Shown: piece after piece, positions 27,824 through 35,645 of the stretch | How positions within the stretch are numbered: the first letter of the stretch is position 1 | Layout: every line of letters begins with the position of its first letter | Origin: Candidatus Arthromitus sp. SFB-turkey | GTDB lineage: Bacteria > Bacillota > Clostridia > Clostridiales > Clostridiaceae | Length of the DNA stretch: 53,188 bases | Direction: 5' to 3' | Assembly (NCBI RefSeq): GCF_001655775.1 | Contig: NZ_LXFF01000004.1 | Span: 15,326-68,513, forward strand | The notes under the pieces: generated by a model | Databases searched by the model: none | Seen by the model: the letters and a program-made list of their open reading frames with translations, nothing else | Told to the model about the DNA's origin: nothing | Position numbers and translations under genes: made by a program

Positions 27824-27964
27824 CTTGACAAAATTTGGATTTTATGTTCAATCTTATAATTAACATGTTTTAATAATATAACTTTTTAAAAAATAGAAAT
27901 TTATTTAAGTTAAATTATAAATTTTAAAAAATTCAATTTATATAATTTATTTTTGAAAAACATA

Positions 27965-27993
27965 TTGACAAAAACTTTTAAATATTATATACT
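27965..27993 (+). promoter_or_regulatory. Strong promoter for the tRNA cluster
   Basis: TTGACA (27965-27970), exactly 17 bases, then TATACT (27988-27993). The expected transcription start near 28000 is about 20 bases before the first tRNA. This is the best match to a vegetative SigA promoter in the window. Confidence 0.85.
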
Positions 27994-28006
27994 TTATCAA
28001 GTAATT

Positions 28007-28027
28007 ATGGCTCGTTTATGGCTCGTT
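28007..28027 (+). repeat. Short tandem duplication at the tRNA-Glu 5' end
   Basis: ATGGCTCGTT occurs at 28007-28016 and again at 28018-28027, the second copy covering the first eight bases of tRNA-Glu. The extra copy lies in the 5' leader that RNase P must remove. Confidence 0.8.
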
Positions 28028-28094
28028 GGTCAAGCGGTTAAGACACCACCCTTTCACGGTGGTAACACGGGTTCGATTCCCGTACGAGTCACCA
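28020..28094 (+). tRNA. tRNA-Glu (UUC), first copy
   Basis: 75 bases including an encoded CCA. Acceptor stem GGCTCGT/ACGAGTC with one G-U pair; anticodon loop CTTTCAC between stems CACC-C and G-GTGG gives anticodon UUC; the T arm contains GGTTCGATTCC. First of four tRNAs in the cluster. Confidence 0.95.
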
Positions 28095-28105
28095 CTAAAA
28101 TTTAT

Positions 28106-28181
28106 GGGCGCATAGCTCAGCTGGGAGAGCATCTGCCTTACAAGCAGGAGGTCACAGGTTCGATCCCTGTTGTGCCCACCA
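28106..28181 (+). tRNA. tRNA-Val (UAC)
   Basis: 76 bases with encoded CCA. Acceptor GGGCGCA/TGTGCCC, D arm AGCTCAGCTGGGAGAGC, anticodon loop CTTACAA giving UAC, T arm with GGTTCGATCC. Confidence 0.96.
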
Positions 28182-28185
28182 TTTT

Positions 28186-28262
28186 GGCCCAGTAGCTCAG
28201 CTGGTTAGAGTGCTGGCCTGTCACGCCAGAGGTCGAGGGTTCGAGTCCCTTCTGGGTCGCCA
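28186..28262 (+). tRNA. tRNA-Asp (GUC)
   Basis: 77 bases with encoded CCA. Acceptor GGCCCAG/CTGGGTC, anticodon stem CTGGC/GCCAG with loop CTGTCAC giving GUC, T arm GGTTCGAGTCC. Only four bases separate it from tRNA-Val. Confidence 0.96.
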
Positions 28263-28274
28263 ATATAATAATTT

Positions 28275-28349
28275 GGCCCGTTGGTCAAGTGGTTAAGACA
28301 CCGCCCTTTCACGGCGGTAACATGGGTTCAAATCCCGTACGGGTCACCA
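28275..28349 (+). tRNA. tRNA-Glu (UUC), second copy
   Basis: 75 bases with encoded CCA. Acceptor GGCCCGT/ACGGGTC, loop CTTTCAC giving UUC, T loop TTCAAAT. It differs from the first tRNA-Glu in the acceptor stem, D arm and T arm, so it is not an exact duplicate. Confidence 0.95.
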
Positions 28350-28382
28350 AAAAAGAGGATATATAAATATATCCTCTTTTTT
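28350..28382 (+). terminator. Terminator of the tRNA cluster
   Basis: A long AT-rich hairpin AAAAAGAGGATATAT/ATATATCCTCTTTTT follows directly on the CCA of the last tRNA and ends in a T-run. Confidence 0.88.
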
Positions 28383-28403
28383 GTATCATGAAAATTTAGT
28401 GAA

Positions 28404-28847
28404 GTGAAGAAATTGTGTTTTATAATGAATATAAAAGACAAATCGCAGCTACTACATATCACTTCCGAACATACAGACTATATTAAAAAATTAATTAATG
28501 GAAAAACTTCAACAGAAGCATATATACCAAAATTAAATGAAATATATAAAAATATATCTGAACTCATTATTGCTCATACTTATACAAGATTTTTAGCTGA
28601 CTTATTTGGAGGAAGAACTTTCTTTTCAATATTAAGTTCAGAATATAAAATTTCTCCTGAAGGATTAAACTATTATAAGTTTAATAAAATAGAAGACTTT
28701 AAAACATATGTTGGTGAATATCATGGTAAATTAAATTCACTTACATTATCTGAAGAAATGCAAAAAGAATTTTTAAACGAAATTTATAATGCTTATATAT
28801 ATAACTTAGCTATATCAAATGAATTAGATTGTAAATTAAACAACTAA
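28404..28847 (+). CDS. Short heme-oxygenase-like protein, internal segment missing
   Basis: A 147-aa protein (from GTG 28404; ATG 28425 or TTG 28413 are alternatives, none with a clear ribosome site). Residues 14-36 match the first heme-oxygenase helix, with the proximal His in LLHITSEH (His18). Residues 38-72 match the EAY...ELIIAHTYTRFLADLFGG region: the distal-helix signature is HAYTRYLGDLSGG in active enzymes, and here Asp and the last two Gly remain while Gly is replaced by Ala and Ser by Phe. About 65 residues (helices B-D) that normally separate these parts are absent, without a frameshift. It may bind heme but probably does not oxidise it normally. It stands alone between the tRNA terminator and the PTS operon. 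Confidence 0.65.
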   Translation: MKKLCFIMNIKDKSQLLHITSEHTDYIKKLINGKTSTEAYIPKLNEIYKNISELIIAHTYTRFLADLFGGRTFFSILSSEYKISPEGLNYYKFNKIEDFKTYVGEYHGKLNSLTLSEEMQKEFLNEIYNAYIYNLAISNELDCKLNN

Positions 28848-28874
28848 AAAAGAAGCACAATGTGCCTCTTTTTA
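28846..28874. terminator. Shared bidirectional terminator
   Basis: AAAAAGAAGCAC/GTGCCTCTTTTT with one mismatch and short loop, between the heme-oxygenase-like gene (+) and the PTS IIC gene (-). T-runs lie on both sides. Confidence 0.8.
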
Positions 28875-30128
28875 TTTAAAAATATTTATTATATTTCCTA
28901 GTAATATTCCCCATACTCCAAAATCTGAATCTGAAAAAGTTGTTCCAACAAATCCAAATCCTGATAATGTTGGAAGAAGCATTGCAGGTAAAAATGTTAT
29001 TAAAAGTCCATTTGCAAAAGATCCAATTATAGCCCCTCTTCTTCCTCCTGTTGAATTCCCAAATACTCCAGCTGTTGCTCCGCAGAAAAAATGAGGAACT
29101 ACTCCAGGTAATATTGCAGGAAAACCAAAAGAAACTAATATAAATAATCCAACTATTCCTCCAACAAAACTACTCAAAAATCCAATTAAAACTGCATTAG
29201 GTGCATAAGGAAAAACTATTGGACAATCTAATGCAGGTTTTGCATTAGGAACTAATTTCGTAGCAATTCCTTTAAAAGCTGGAACAATTTCTCCAAGTAT
29301 TAATCTAACACCTGCAAGAATTATATAAACTCCTCCAGCAAAAGTTATACTTTGTATAACAGAAAATACTATAAAATTTTTCCCCCCACTTAATTCATGT
29401 ACAAATTCAGCTCCTGCCATAAAAGATACTATTAAAAATAATACAAGCATTGTTATTGATATTGCAACTGATGTATCTCTAAGAAAATTTAAACCTTTAG
29501 GAAATTTTATATCTTCTGTTGATTTTGAATTTTTTCCAACTAACTTTCCAACGTATCCTGACAATATATATCCAAATGTTCCAAAATGACCAAATCCAAC
29601 TTGATCCGATCCAACTATTTTTTTCATAAAAGGATTTGCAAGAGCTGGCATAATCGCCATTGTAAAACCTAATAAAATTGATCCTATAACAACAGCTGTT
29701 GTTCCTTTTATATCTCCTGCATATAAAATAGCTGCATACATACATGCCATATATAAAGTGTGATGTCCTGTTAAAAATATATATTTAAGTTTTGTAAATC
29801 TCGCAATTAAAATATTTGAAAGCATTCCAAAAGCCATAATCAAAGCAGTTGTTGTTCCTAATTCATTTAATGCAAGTCCAACTATTGCCTCATTATTAGG
29901 AACAATTCCCGTTATTCCAAATCCGTATTCAAACATTTTTCCAAAATAATCTAAAGATCCAGTAACAAGACTTGCTCCTCCACTTAAAACTAAAAATCCC
30001 ATTATAGTTTTAATACTTCCAAGCAAACAATCAGAAAATGATTTCTTTTGTATGATTAATCCAATTAAAGCAACTAATCCAACTAATATAGACGGTTCAC
30101 TTAATATATCTAAAATAAATTCAAGCAT
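28872..30128 (-). CDS. ulaA: PTS ascorbate-family transporter, IIC component
   Basis: A 418-aa polytopic membrane protein of the SgaT/UlaA (AG superfamily) PTS IIC type: about 10-11 transmembrane segments, LTGHHTLYMACMYAA, GFGHFGTFGYILSGYVGKLVG and a GVVPHFFCGATAGVFGN re-entrant stretch. It transports the sugar while IIB phosphorylates it. Last gene of the tktN-tktC-IIA-IIB-IIC series. Ascorbate is the family's best known substrate, but no ascorbate catabolic genes (ulaDEFG) are nearby, so the real sugar is uncertain. Confidence 0.92.
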   Translation of the reverse strand: MLEFILDILSEPSILVGLVALIGLIIQKKSFSDCLLGSIKTIMGFLVLSGGASLVTGSLDYFGKMFEYGFGITGIVPNNEAIVGLALNELGTTTALIMAFGMLSNILIARFTKLKYIFLTGHHTLYMACMYAAILYAGDIKGTTAVVIGSILLGFTMAIMPALANPFMKKIVGSDQVGFGHFGTFGYILSGYVGKLVGKNSKSTEDIKFPKGLNFLRDTSVAISITMLVLFLIVSFMAGAEFVHELSGGKNFIVFSVIQSITFAGGVYIILAGVRLILGEIVPAFKGIATKLVPNAKPALDCPIVFPYAPNAVLIGFLSSFVGGIVGLFILVSFGFPAILPGVVPHFFCGATAGVFGNSTGGRRGAIIGSFANGLLITFLPAMLLPTLSGFGFVGTTFSDSDFGVWGILLGNIINIFK

Positions 30129-30149
30129 AAATTTTCTCCTTAAGATTTA

Positions 30150-30434
30150 TCATAAAACATTTAATTTTTTTAAAGTTTCTAACAACTTATTCTTTAATTC
30201 ATCCATATCTATCATATTATTAAGAGATATAACTTCTCCTCCTAAACCTTCTAACTGAGAAGATAAATCTCTCGTGGATACATATATATCTGCACTCATT
30301 CCTTTTGCTGATGATAAATCAGAATGTGAAACTTCAATTCCATTTACCCCTAATTCATTTAATATATTTTGTATATTCATCTCAATCATAAAACTACTTC
30401 CAAGTCCTGACCCACAACAAACTAATATTTTCAT
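30150..30434 (-). CDS. ulaB: PTS ascorbate-family IIB component
   Basis: A 94-aa IIB of the lactose/ascorbate type with the phospho-cysteine loop at the N-terminus (MKILVCCGSGLGSSFM; phosphorylated Cys is residue 6 or 7). It passes phosphate from IIA to the sugar. ATCCTCC-complement ribosome site before the ATG, 12 bases after IIA and 21 before IIC. Confidence 0.93.
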   Translation of the reverse strand: MKILVCCGSGLGSSFMIEMNIQNILNELGVNGIEVSHSDLSSAKGMSADIYVSTRDLSSQLEGLGGEVISLNNMIDMDELKNKLLETLKKLNVL

Positions 30435-30446
30435 AATTAAATCCTC

Positions 30447-30881
30447 CTATAAGTCAAATTTTTCAATTATCCTTTTAACGTTTTCAATATTATCTTCATT
30501 CATTAAATTTTCAAGATCCTCTTTACTCATTAATAATTTCATTAAATTTGATAATAAAACCATATGATCTTTATTATCTATACTACAAAAACTAAATACA
30601 AGTTTTACAGGATCATTTAACTCACTTCCAAAATTAATTGGATTTTTTAATGTTAATATGCTAAGTCCTGTTTTAATTACTCCATCTTCTGGTCTTGCAT
30701 GTAATAAAACTATTTGAGGTGCTATTACCATATAAGAACCAAACTCATAAAAATTTTCTATTATCTTCTTTTTATAAATTTCATTCACAAATCCATTTTC
30801 TTCAAGAAGCCCTACACCTTTAAATACAACCTCTTCCCAATTTTTACATTCTTCTTTTAATTTGATTAAAATATTATTCAT
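30447..30881 (-). CDS. ulaC: PTS IIA component (mannitol/fructose/ascorbate type)
   Basis: A 144-aa EIIA-2 family protein. The active-site His is visible in VLLHARPEDGVIKTGLSI, and the segment VKLVFSFCSIDNKDHM is typical. It takes phosphate from HPr. First PTS gene after the transketolase pair, separated from it by about 95 bases that contain an imperfect hairpin. Confidence 0.93.
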   Translation of the reverse strand: MNNILIKLKEECKNWEEVVFKGVGLLEENGFVNEIYKKKIIENFYEFGSYMVIAPQIVLLHARPEDGVIKTGLSILTLKNPINFGSELNDPVKLVFSFCSIDNKDHMVLLSNLMKLLMSKEDLENLMNEDNIENVKRIIEKFDL

Positions 30882-30942
30882 TTTCTCACCCCTTTCTTTT
30901 TAAAAATATAATTTTTTAAAATATTTTTATGTTTAAATAAAA

Positions 30943-30977
30943 AAAAATGGAAGGAAAAAAATTTCCCTCTATTTTTT
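30943..30977 (-). terminator. Possible weak terminator or attenuator between transketolase and PTS genes
   Basis: On the minus strand an imperfect stem (GAGGGAAA with TTTCCTTC) is followed by a long T-run. All five genes are on the same strand, so this may tune PTS expression relative to transketolase rather than stop it. Confidence 0.45.
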
Positions 30978-31896
30978 ATTTTACTAACTTTTCACACTCT
31001 TTAACAATATCATTACAAGTCATTTTATATTTTTCTAGTAAAAATTTCATTGTTCCAACTTCACCAAAATGATCTTTAATACCAATATTTTTTATTAAAG
31101 CTGGATAATTTTCACAAGAAACTTCACATACAGCACTATAAAGTCCACCAATTACATTATGGTTTTCAACTGTAATAGCTTTATTTGTTTTTTTCAAAGA
31201 ATTTATAATAGTTTCTTTATCAATCGGTTTTATAACTGGAACAGAAATGACCTCAGCATTTATTCCCTTAGATTCTAAAATTTTACTAGCTTCAAGAGAT
31301 GGATTTACCATAAGTCCAGAACAAAAGATTGTTAAATCTTTCCCTTCTTTTAACACATCTGCTTTATTTATATTAAATTTATAATCTTCACTATAAACCT
31401 TTGGCATTTCTTTTCTTGGAAATCTTATATAAACAACTCCTTTATAATCAACGGTGTTTAACAAAACTTCCCTTAACTGAATTTCGTCAGCAACATCAAT
31501 TATTGTAATTCCAGGAATACTTCTTAAAACTCCAATATCTTCAAAACTCATATGAGTTCCACCATTCATTTCAGCTGCAACCCCAGAATCTGTTCCAAGA
31601 ATTTTTACATTTTGTTTTGCATAAGACAATGAAATCGCTACTTGATCACATATTCTTCTTGATGCAAAAGGAGTAAATGTACATATATATGGATTCATTC
31701 CATAAGCACTCATTCCAGCTGCCATACCTGCCATATTAGCTTCACTTATTCCAACATCAAATGCTCTATCTTTAAATATTTTCCTAAGAGTCATTGTTCC
31801 ATTTGCCTCTGCAAGGTCTGCATCCATAAAAACTATATTTTCGTGTTTTTCCATAAGTTCTTTCATCGTTTCACATAACATTTGTCTCATTTCCAT
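30976..31896 (-). CDS. Transketolase, C-terminal subunit
   Basis: A 306-aa protein equal to the pyrimidine-binding and C-terminal domains of transketolase. The catalytic Glu that activates thiamine diphosphate is in GISEANMAGMAAG (about residue 54). CTFTPFASRRICDQVAIS and the C-terminal KTNKAITVENHNVIGGL strand fit the family. It pairs with the N-terminal subunit encoded 15 bases upstream. The split form is common in anaerobic Firmicutes and links pentose phosphates with glycolysis. Confidence 0.93.
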   Translation of the reverse strand: MEMRQMLCETMKELMEKHENIVFMDADLAEANGTMTLRKIFKDRAFDVGISEANMAGMAAGMSAYGMNPYICTFTPFASRRICDQVAISLSYAKQNVKILGTDSGVAAEMNGGTHMSFEDIGVLRSIPGITIIDVADEIQLREVLLNTVDYKGVVYIRFPRKEMPKVYSEDYKFNINKADVLKEGKDLTIFCSGLMVNPSLEASKILESKGINAEVISVPVIKPIDKETIINSLKKTNKAITVENHNVIGGLYSAVCEVSCENYPALIKNIGIKDHFGEVGTMKFLLEKYKMTCNDIVKECEKLVK

Positions 31897-31910
31897 AATT
31901 ATTTCCCTCC

Positions 31911-32729
31911 TTAATTTAAATCTTCTATGGCTTTATTTAATTGCTCTTCAGTTAATCCCATACTATGGCTTTTATACCCTGCTTCTTCTATAAATGATAC
32001 ACCTTTTCCTTTTGTTGTGTTTAAAATTATCGCTGTAGGAAGCTCTTGTTTCTTTCCTTTGTTAATTGCTTTACTTATTTCTTCCATATCATGTCCATCA
32101 ACACTTTTAGTGTAGAATCCAAAAGATTCCCATTTTTTCTCCATATCTCCCATGTCTAAAATATCTTTAAGAGTTCCATCTAATTGCATCTTGTTGTAAT
32201 CTACAAACACTATCAAATTATTTAATTTAAAAGCAGATGAAGCCATAGCCGCTTCCCAAACCTGCCCTTCATTACACTCTCCATCTCCAACTATACAGTA
32301 TATATACGCATTATCATTTTTTATTTTTGAAGCTATTGCCATACCAACAGCACAACTAATTCCTTGACCTAGAGATCCTGTTGTCATATCAACACCATTT
32401 GTTTTATTCATATCACAATGACTTGGAAGATTTGTGTTTTCTTTATTTAAGGTTAATAATTCTTTTTCATCTATATAACCTTTATCTGCTAATACAGCGT
32501 AAAGTGCAGGCCCTGCATGACCTTTTGATAAAACAAGTCTATCTCTTCCTTCCATTTTAGGATTATTTACATCTATGTTCATTTCCTTATTGTAAAGTAA
32601 AACAAGAGTATCTACTATTGATAAACTTCCTCCATAATGACCTTTTCCAACACTGTGTATTTCCTTTAATAATAGTTTTCTAACCTCTTTTGACTTCTCT
32701 TTTAAAAAATTACCCTCTTTAAAACTCAT
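31911..32729 (-). CDS. Transketolase, N-terminal (thiamine-diphosphate) subunit
   Basis: A 272-aa ThDP-binding subunit: LSKGHAGPALYAVLADKG, GSLGQGISCAVGMA, and the ThDP/metal motif GDGECNEGQVWEAAM. The open frame reaches 32753, but the ATG at 32729 has GGAGG nine bases upstream and fits the family N-terminus (FLKEKSKEVRKLLL). First gene of the sugar operon; its promoter should lie in 32730-32793. Confidence 0.94.
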   Translation of the reverse strand: MSFKEGNFLKEKSKEVRKLLLKEIHSVGKGHYGGSLSIVDTLVLLYNKEMNIDVNNPKMEGRDRLVLSKGHAGPALYAVLADKGYIDEKELLTLNKENTNLPSHCDMNKTNGVDMTTGSLGQGISCAVGMAIASKIKNDNAYIYCIVGDGECNEGQVWEAAMASSAFKLNNLIVFVDYNKMQLDGTLKDILDMGDMEKKWESFGFYTKSVDGHDMEEISKAINKGKKQELPTAIILNTTKGKGVSFIEEAGYKSHSMGLTEEQLNKAIEDLN

Positions 32730-32793
32730 ATTAAATACCTCCATATCAAACATTTTGTTTAAAAACTTTAAATACTTTATTATTTTATCAAAT

Positions 32794-33594
32794 TTAAAAT
32801 ACCGGTTTTACAAATCCTTTGTATTTTTCATTAATAAACTTAAAAGTTTCATAACTATTTAAAAAATGTGCTATTTCTTTCAATTTAACAGATGTTCTCA
32901 TATCTTCTCTAACTACAAATACATTAACCTTGTCTTCATCTGAAAAAGAATTTTCATAAAATATTCCAGATATATGTGGAAAAATCATATTTTCTAACGC
33001 AACATTTGTATTCATAACAACCAAATCTCCCTCATTATAAAAAGAAGGAATAGAGTTAACTTCAACCTCATTCATAACTAAATTCTTAGGATTCTCAGCA
33101 ACTACATATCTTTGCTCCCCAAAATCCATCATAAGTTTAATAAGATTTGCTTGTTCTAAAAGCTTAAGAGCTCTATCTCTATTTACAGGATCATTAGGTA
33201 TATATATAACATCTCCTTCTTCTACTTTATCTACAGATTTATACTTATTACTATAAATAATAAGTGGTTCTACATGTACCTCTGCCAATTCAATAAGTTT
33301 TACTTCACTATTTAAATTAAAATTATTTAAATATTCCCTAGTTTGAAAAAAATTACCATCAATTTTCCCATTTAAAAGATCATTGTTTAAAGCTTCATAA
33401 TCTATGTAATTTATAATTTCAAAACCTAAATCAAATATGTCTCTCAAATTTTCAAGTATTTCTCCATGAGGAATTGAGGTAACTCCTATTTTTAATTTTT
33501 CTTTATCTTGTCTATTACTTGCATTTGATGAACACGATACTAACAAACAAAAAGCAAAAAACATACAAACACAAATATTTAAAATCCTTTTCAT
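32794..33594 (-). CDS. NlpA/MetQ-family substrate-binding lipoprotein
   Basis: A 266-aa ABC-transporter solute-binding lipoprotein: signal peptide with lipobox LLVSC, then LKIGVTSIPHGEILENLRD and NLNSEVKLIELAEVHVEPL, typical of MetQ/NlpA methionine-binding proteins. The ATG at 33594 has GGAGG upstream; the open frame before it (to 33666) is not coding. No MetN ATPase or MetI permease gene is adjacent, so it must pair with a transporter encoded elsewhere or serve another role. The sequence is rather diverged, so methionine as ligand is uncertain. Confidence 0.85.
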   Translation of the reverse strand: MKRILNICVCMFFAFCLLVSCSSNASNRQDKEKLKIGVTSIPHGEILENLRDIFDLGFEIINYIDYEALNNDLLNGKIDGNFFQTREYLNNFNLNSEVKLIELAEVHVEPLIIYSNKYKSVDKVEEGDVIYIPNDPVNRDRALKLLEQANLIKLMMDFGEQRYVVAENPKNLVMNEVEVNSIPSFYNEGDLVVMNTNVALENMIFPHISGIFYENSFSDEDKVNVFVVREDMRTSVKLKEIAHFLNSYETFKFINEKYKGFVKPVF

Positions 33595-33628
33595 ATAAAT
33601 CCTCCAATTATGATTTAAGGAATCAAAA

Positions 33629-34126
33629 TTAAATACTAAAAATTCCAAAATTAATTTTAAATACATTGTATTTATTTAAAACTTTTTCAAAATCATCTCT
33701 TATTTTTTGAAGATTTTTTATTATAATTTCATCATCTGAATTAAATATATCATTTACTAAAAAATCATTATCAATAACTTCTAAAACATCATATAAAATA
33801 TCTACTAAATATTTTTTATTTAAATCTTCATAATAATCCACCAAATTTATTTCTCTAACAATATCTTGAACATTTAATTTCATATTTGTATAATTATCCC
33901 TTATTTCTTTTATAGAATACTTACTTACATAATTATTTTTTAAATAATTATCTATCTCAGAATTTAAAATTTCATCAATTATAGAAAAATTATCAAATAC
34001 TCCTTCAATTTTATTAAAATACAAATTATTTACATATTTACTGTTGCCAGTATATAAATTAAAAATTCCCAAAAATAAAATTAAAAACAACAAAACTAAA
34101 AAATATTTATTAATTTTTACATTCAT
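33629..34126 (-). CDS. Exported or membrane-anchored protein of unknown function
   Basis: A 165-aa protein I do not recognise. An N-terminal hydrophobic segment (about residues 8-25) without lipobox is followed by an extracytoplasmic, mostly helical, Asp/Asn/Ile/Lys-rich domain. GAGGTG precedes the ATG. It lies 34 bases upstream of the NlpA/MetQ lipoprotein on the same strand and may be cotranscribed with it. Confidence 0.6.
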   Translation of the reverse strand: MNVKINKYFLVLLFLILFLGIFNLYTGNSKYVNNLYFNKIEGVFDNFSIIDEILNSEIDNYLKNNYVSKYSIKEIRDNYTNMKLNVQDIVREINLVDYYEDLNKKYLVDILYDVLEVIDNDFLVNDIFNSDDEIIIKNLQKIRDDFEKVLNKYNVFKINFGIFSI

Positions 34127-34230
34127 AACCCACCTCTAAACTATTTATCTAAAAATTCCCCAAAAAAATTATATCATTTATATTTAAAATAATAAATTAA
34201 AAAGAAACTAAATATTTTATAAAAAATGCT

Positions 34231-34263
34231 AAAAAGCTATTGACCTTAAAGTCAATAGCTTTA
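34231..34263 (-). terminator. Intrinsic terminator after the SleC-like gene
   Basis: A perfect 12-bp stem AAAGCTATTGAC/GTCAATAGCTTT (34233-34244 with 34251-34262), loop of six bases, just after the stop codon; a moderate T-run follows on the minus strand. Confidence 0.85.
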
Positions 34264-34267
34264 AAAT

Positions 34268-35587
34268 TTAATATCTTATTGAAGATATTTGTTCAATAGG
34301 TGTATATGGTATAAATGTTCTCAAATTTCTATTTAAATCCCCTCTTAACTCTGACATCTCAGTAACTGCAACATAAACATTTGATAAAGCATACCAAGTA
34401 TCATACTCAACTATTCCTGATACATTAACATTAAATATCTGTTGAAATTTCTTAACTGCATCTCTAGTTTTAGAACCATAAACCCCATCAACTGAAACCT
34501 TAGGAATAGCAGGATAATTTTTAGAAATAGTATTTAAATATTTTTGAACTTCTTTAACAGGTGTTCCTTTACTTCCAATTTTTAAAGCATACCCTGGATA
34601 AGAAATTGGAATTCCTTTAACTTCTTTTGCTCTTACCAAATCAAGATTTGTTCCATAAAAATTTGTTAAAATTTCATATGGAGTGTATCCTTCATCTGCT
34701 AAGTACTTACTTCCCCATTGAGTCATCCATCCAGGACATTTAACTTTTTTCCCATCACAATATTGAGAGAATAATGGTTGCTTTGATCCTGGTCTTTTCA
34801 TATATGTTGAAAAAATTTCATCTACAATATTTGAAATATTTTTAAATATATTTCTTCCATAGTTAAAAGCATGATCATATGCTGTTGAATTAGTTATAGT
34901 AAAATCTTTTCCTTTTCCTCTATACCATTCCGTATACACTCTATTTAATGTAAAAGATACTATTGCATATATATTAGCTCTAATAGCATTTGAGGGCCAT
35001 GTTGAATAAATTTCACTTGAAGCTACATTTTTTATATAATCCTTATATCCCACAGTATAATTTTTTGCATTAGAATCTGGAGTACCCATGTGAACAGTTA
35101 TAAGCTCTGGAACAACAACCTCAGATAATACAACTTGTCCTGTTGGTTTTGAAATTGGTTTCTCTTCAGCTTCAGGTATTTTAGGTGGATAATCTCCATA
35201 AAGTCTATTAGGTAAAATTTTAATCTCCTGAGATTGATTATTAGAAGAAACATTTCTATTTAACATTTTTAAATCAACTGGCTGAATAGCTTCTTCATCT
35301 CCAAATAATTGACATCCTTCTATAAATGTTTGAGAATAACCATCTTTTTCAACTAAAATATCACAAATGCCATAAGGTCTTCCTTCAGCATTCTCATTTA
35401 ATGAAAGTTCCAAAGGAGGGGTTTGTATTTCATTAATTTCAGCAATTCCAGAATCATCAGTCTTTAAACTAATAACATCTTTAACAATATTATTTGAATC
35501 ATATAATGTAACTTTTATATTTGCTTTATCCACTGGATTAGCTATATTATTCATGTAAGTTTGAATTTTTAAAGATCCTATAGACAT
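34268..35587 (-). CDS. SleC-like cortex-lytic / peptidoglycan-binding protein
   Basis: A 439-aa protein with the layout of the clostridial spore cortex-lytic enzyme SleC family. It has an N-terminal prodomain-like beta region (1-105), a Pro-rich linker, and the conserved catalytic region (about 150-340) with KDYIKNVASSEIYSTWP, IRANIYAIVSFTLNRVYTEW, TNSTAYDHAFNYGRNI and QYCDGKKVKCPGWMTQWGS. A C-terminal PG_binding_1 domain follows (about 350-420, IPKVSVDGVYGSKTRDAVKKF). No signal peptide, as in SleC. SleC is normally activated by Csp proteases during germination; none is encoded here. It could also be one of the SleC-like paralogues of unknown timing. GGAG precedes the ATG. Confidence 0.8.
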   Translation of the reverse strand: MSIGSLKIQTYMNNIANPVDKANIKVTLYDSNNIVKDVISLKTDDSGIAEINEIQTPPLELSLNENAEGRPYGICDILVEKDGYSQTFIEGCQLFGDEEAIQPVDLKMLNRNVSSNNQSQEIKILPNRLYGDYPPKIPEAEEKPISKPTGQVVLSEVVVPELITVHMGTPDSNAKNYTVGYKDYIKNVASSEIYSTWPSNAIRANIYAIVSFTLNRVYTEWYRGKGKDFTITNSTAYDHAFNYGRNIFKNISNIVDEIFSTYMKRPGSKQPLFSQYCDGKKVKCPGWMTQWGSKYLADEGYTPYEILTNFYGTNLDLVRAKEVKGIPISYPGYALKIGSKGTPVKEVQKYLNTISKNYPAIPKVSVDGVYGSKTRDAVKKFQQIFNVNVSGIVEYDTWYALSNVYVAVTEMSELRGDLNRNLRTFIPYTPIEQISSIRY

Positions 35588-35645
35588 AAAAACTCCTAAA
35601 AAGTATTATGTAATAAGAATTTATTCACAAACTAATATAAAGTTA

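Noticed and set aside
27953-28195. An 80-codon open frame on the plus strand.
   Set aside because: It runs through two tRNA genes and their spacers; the translated sequence is a tRNA artefact.
28350-28382. Possible attachment site or integration target next to the tRNA cluster.
   Set aside because: No integrase gene or direct repeat of a tRNA 3' end nearby; the sequence is a terminator hairpin.
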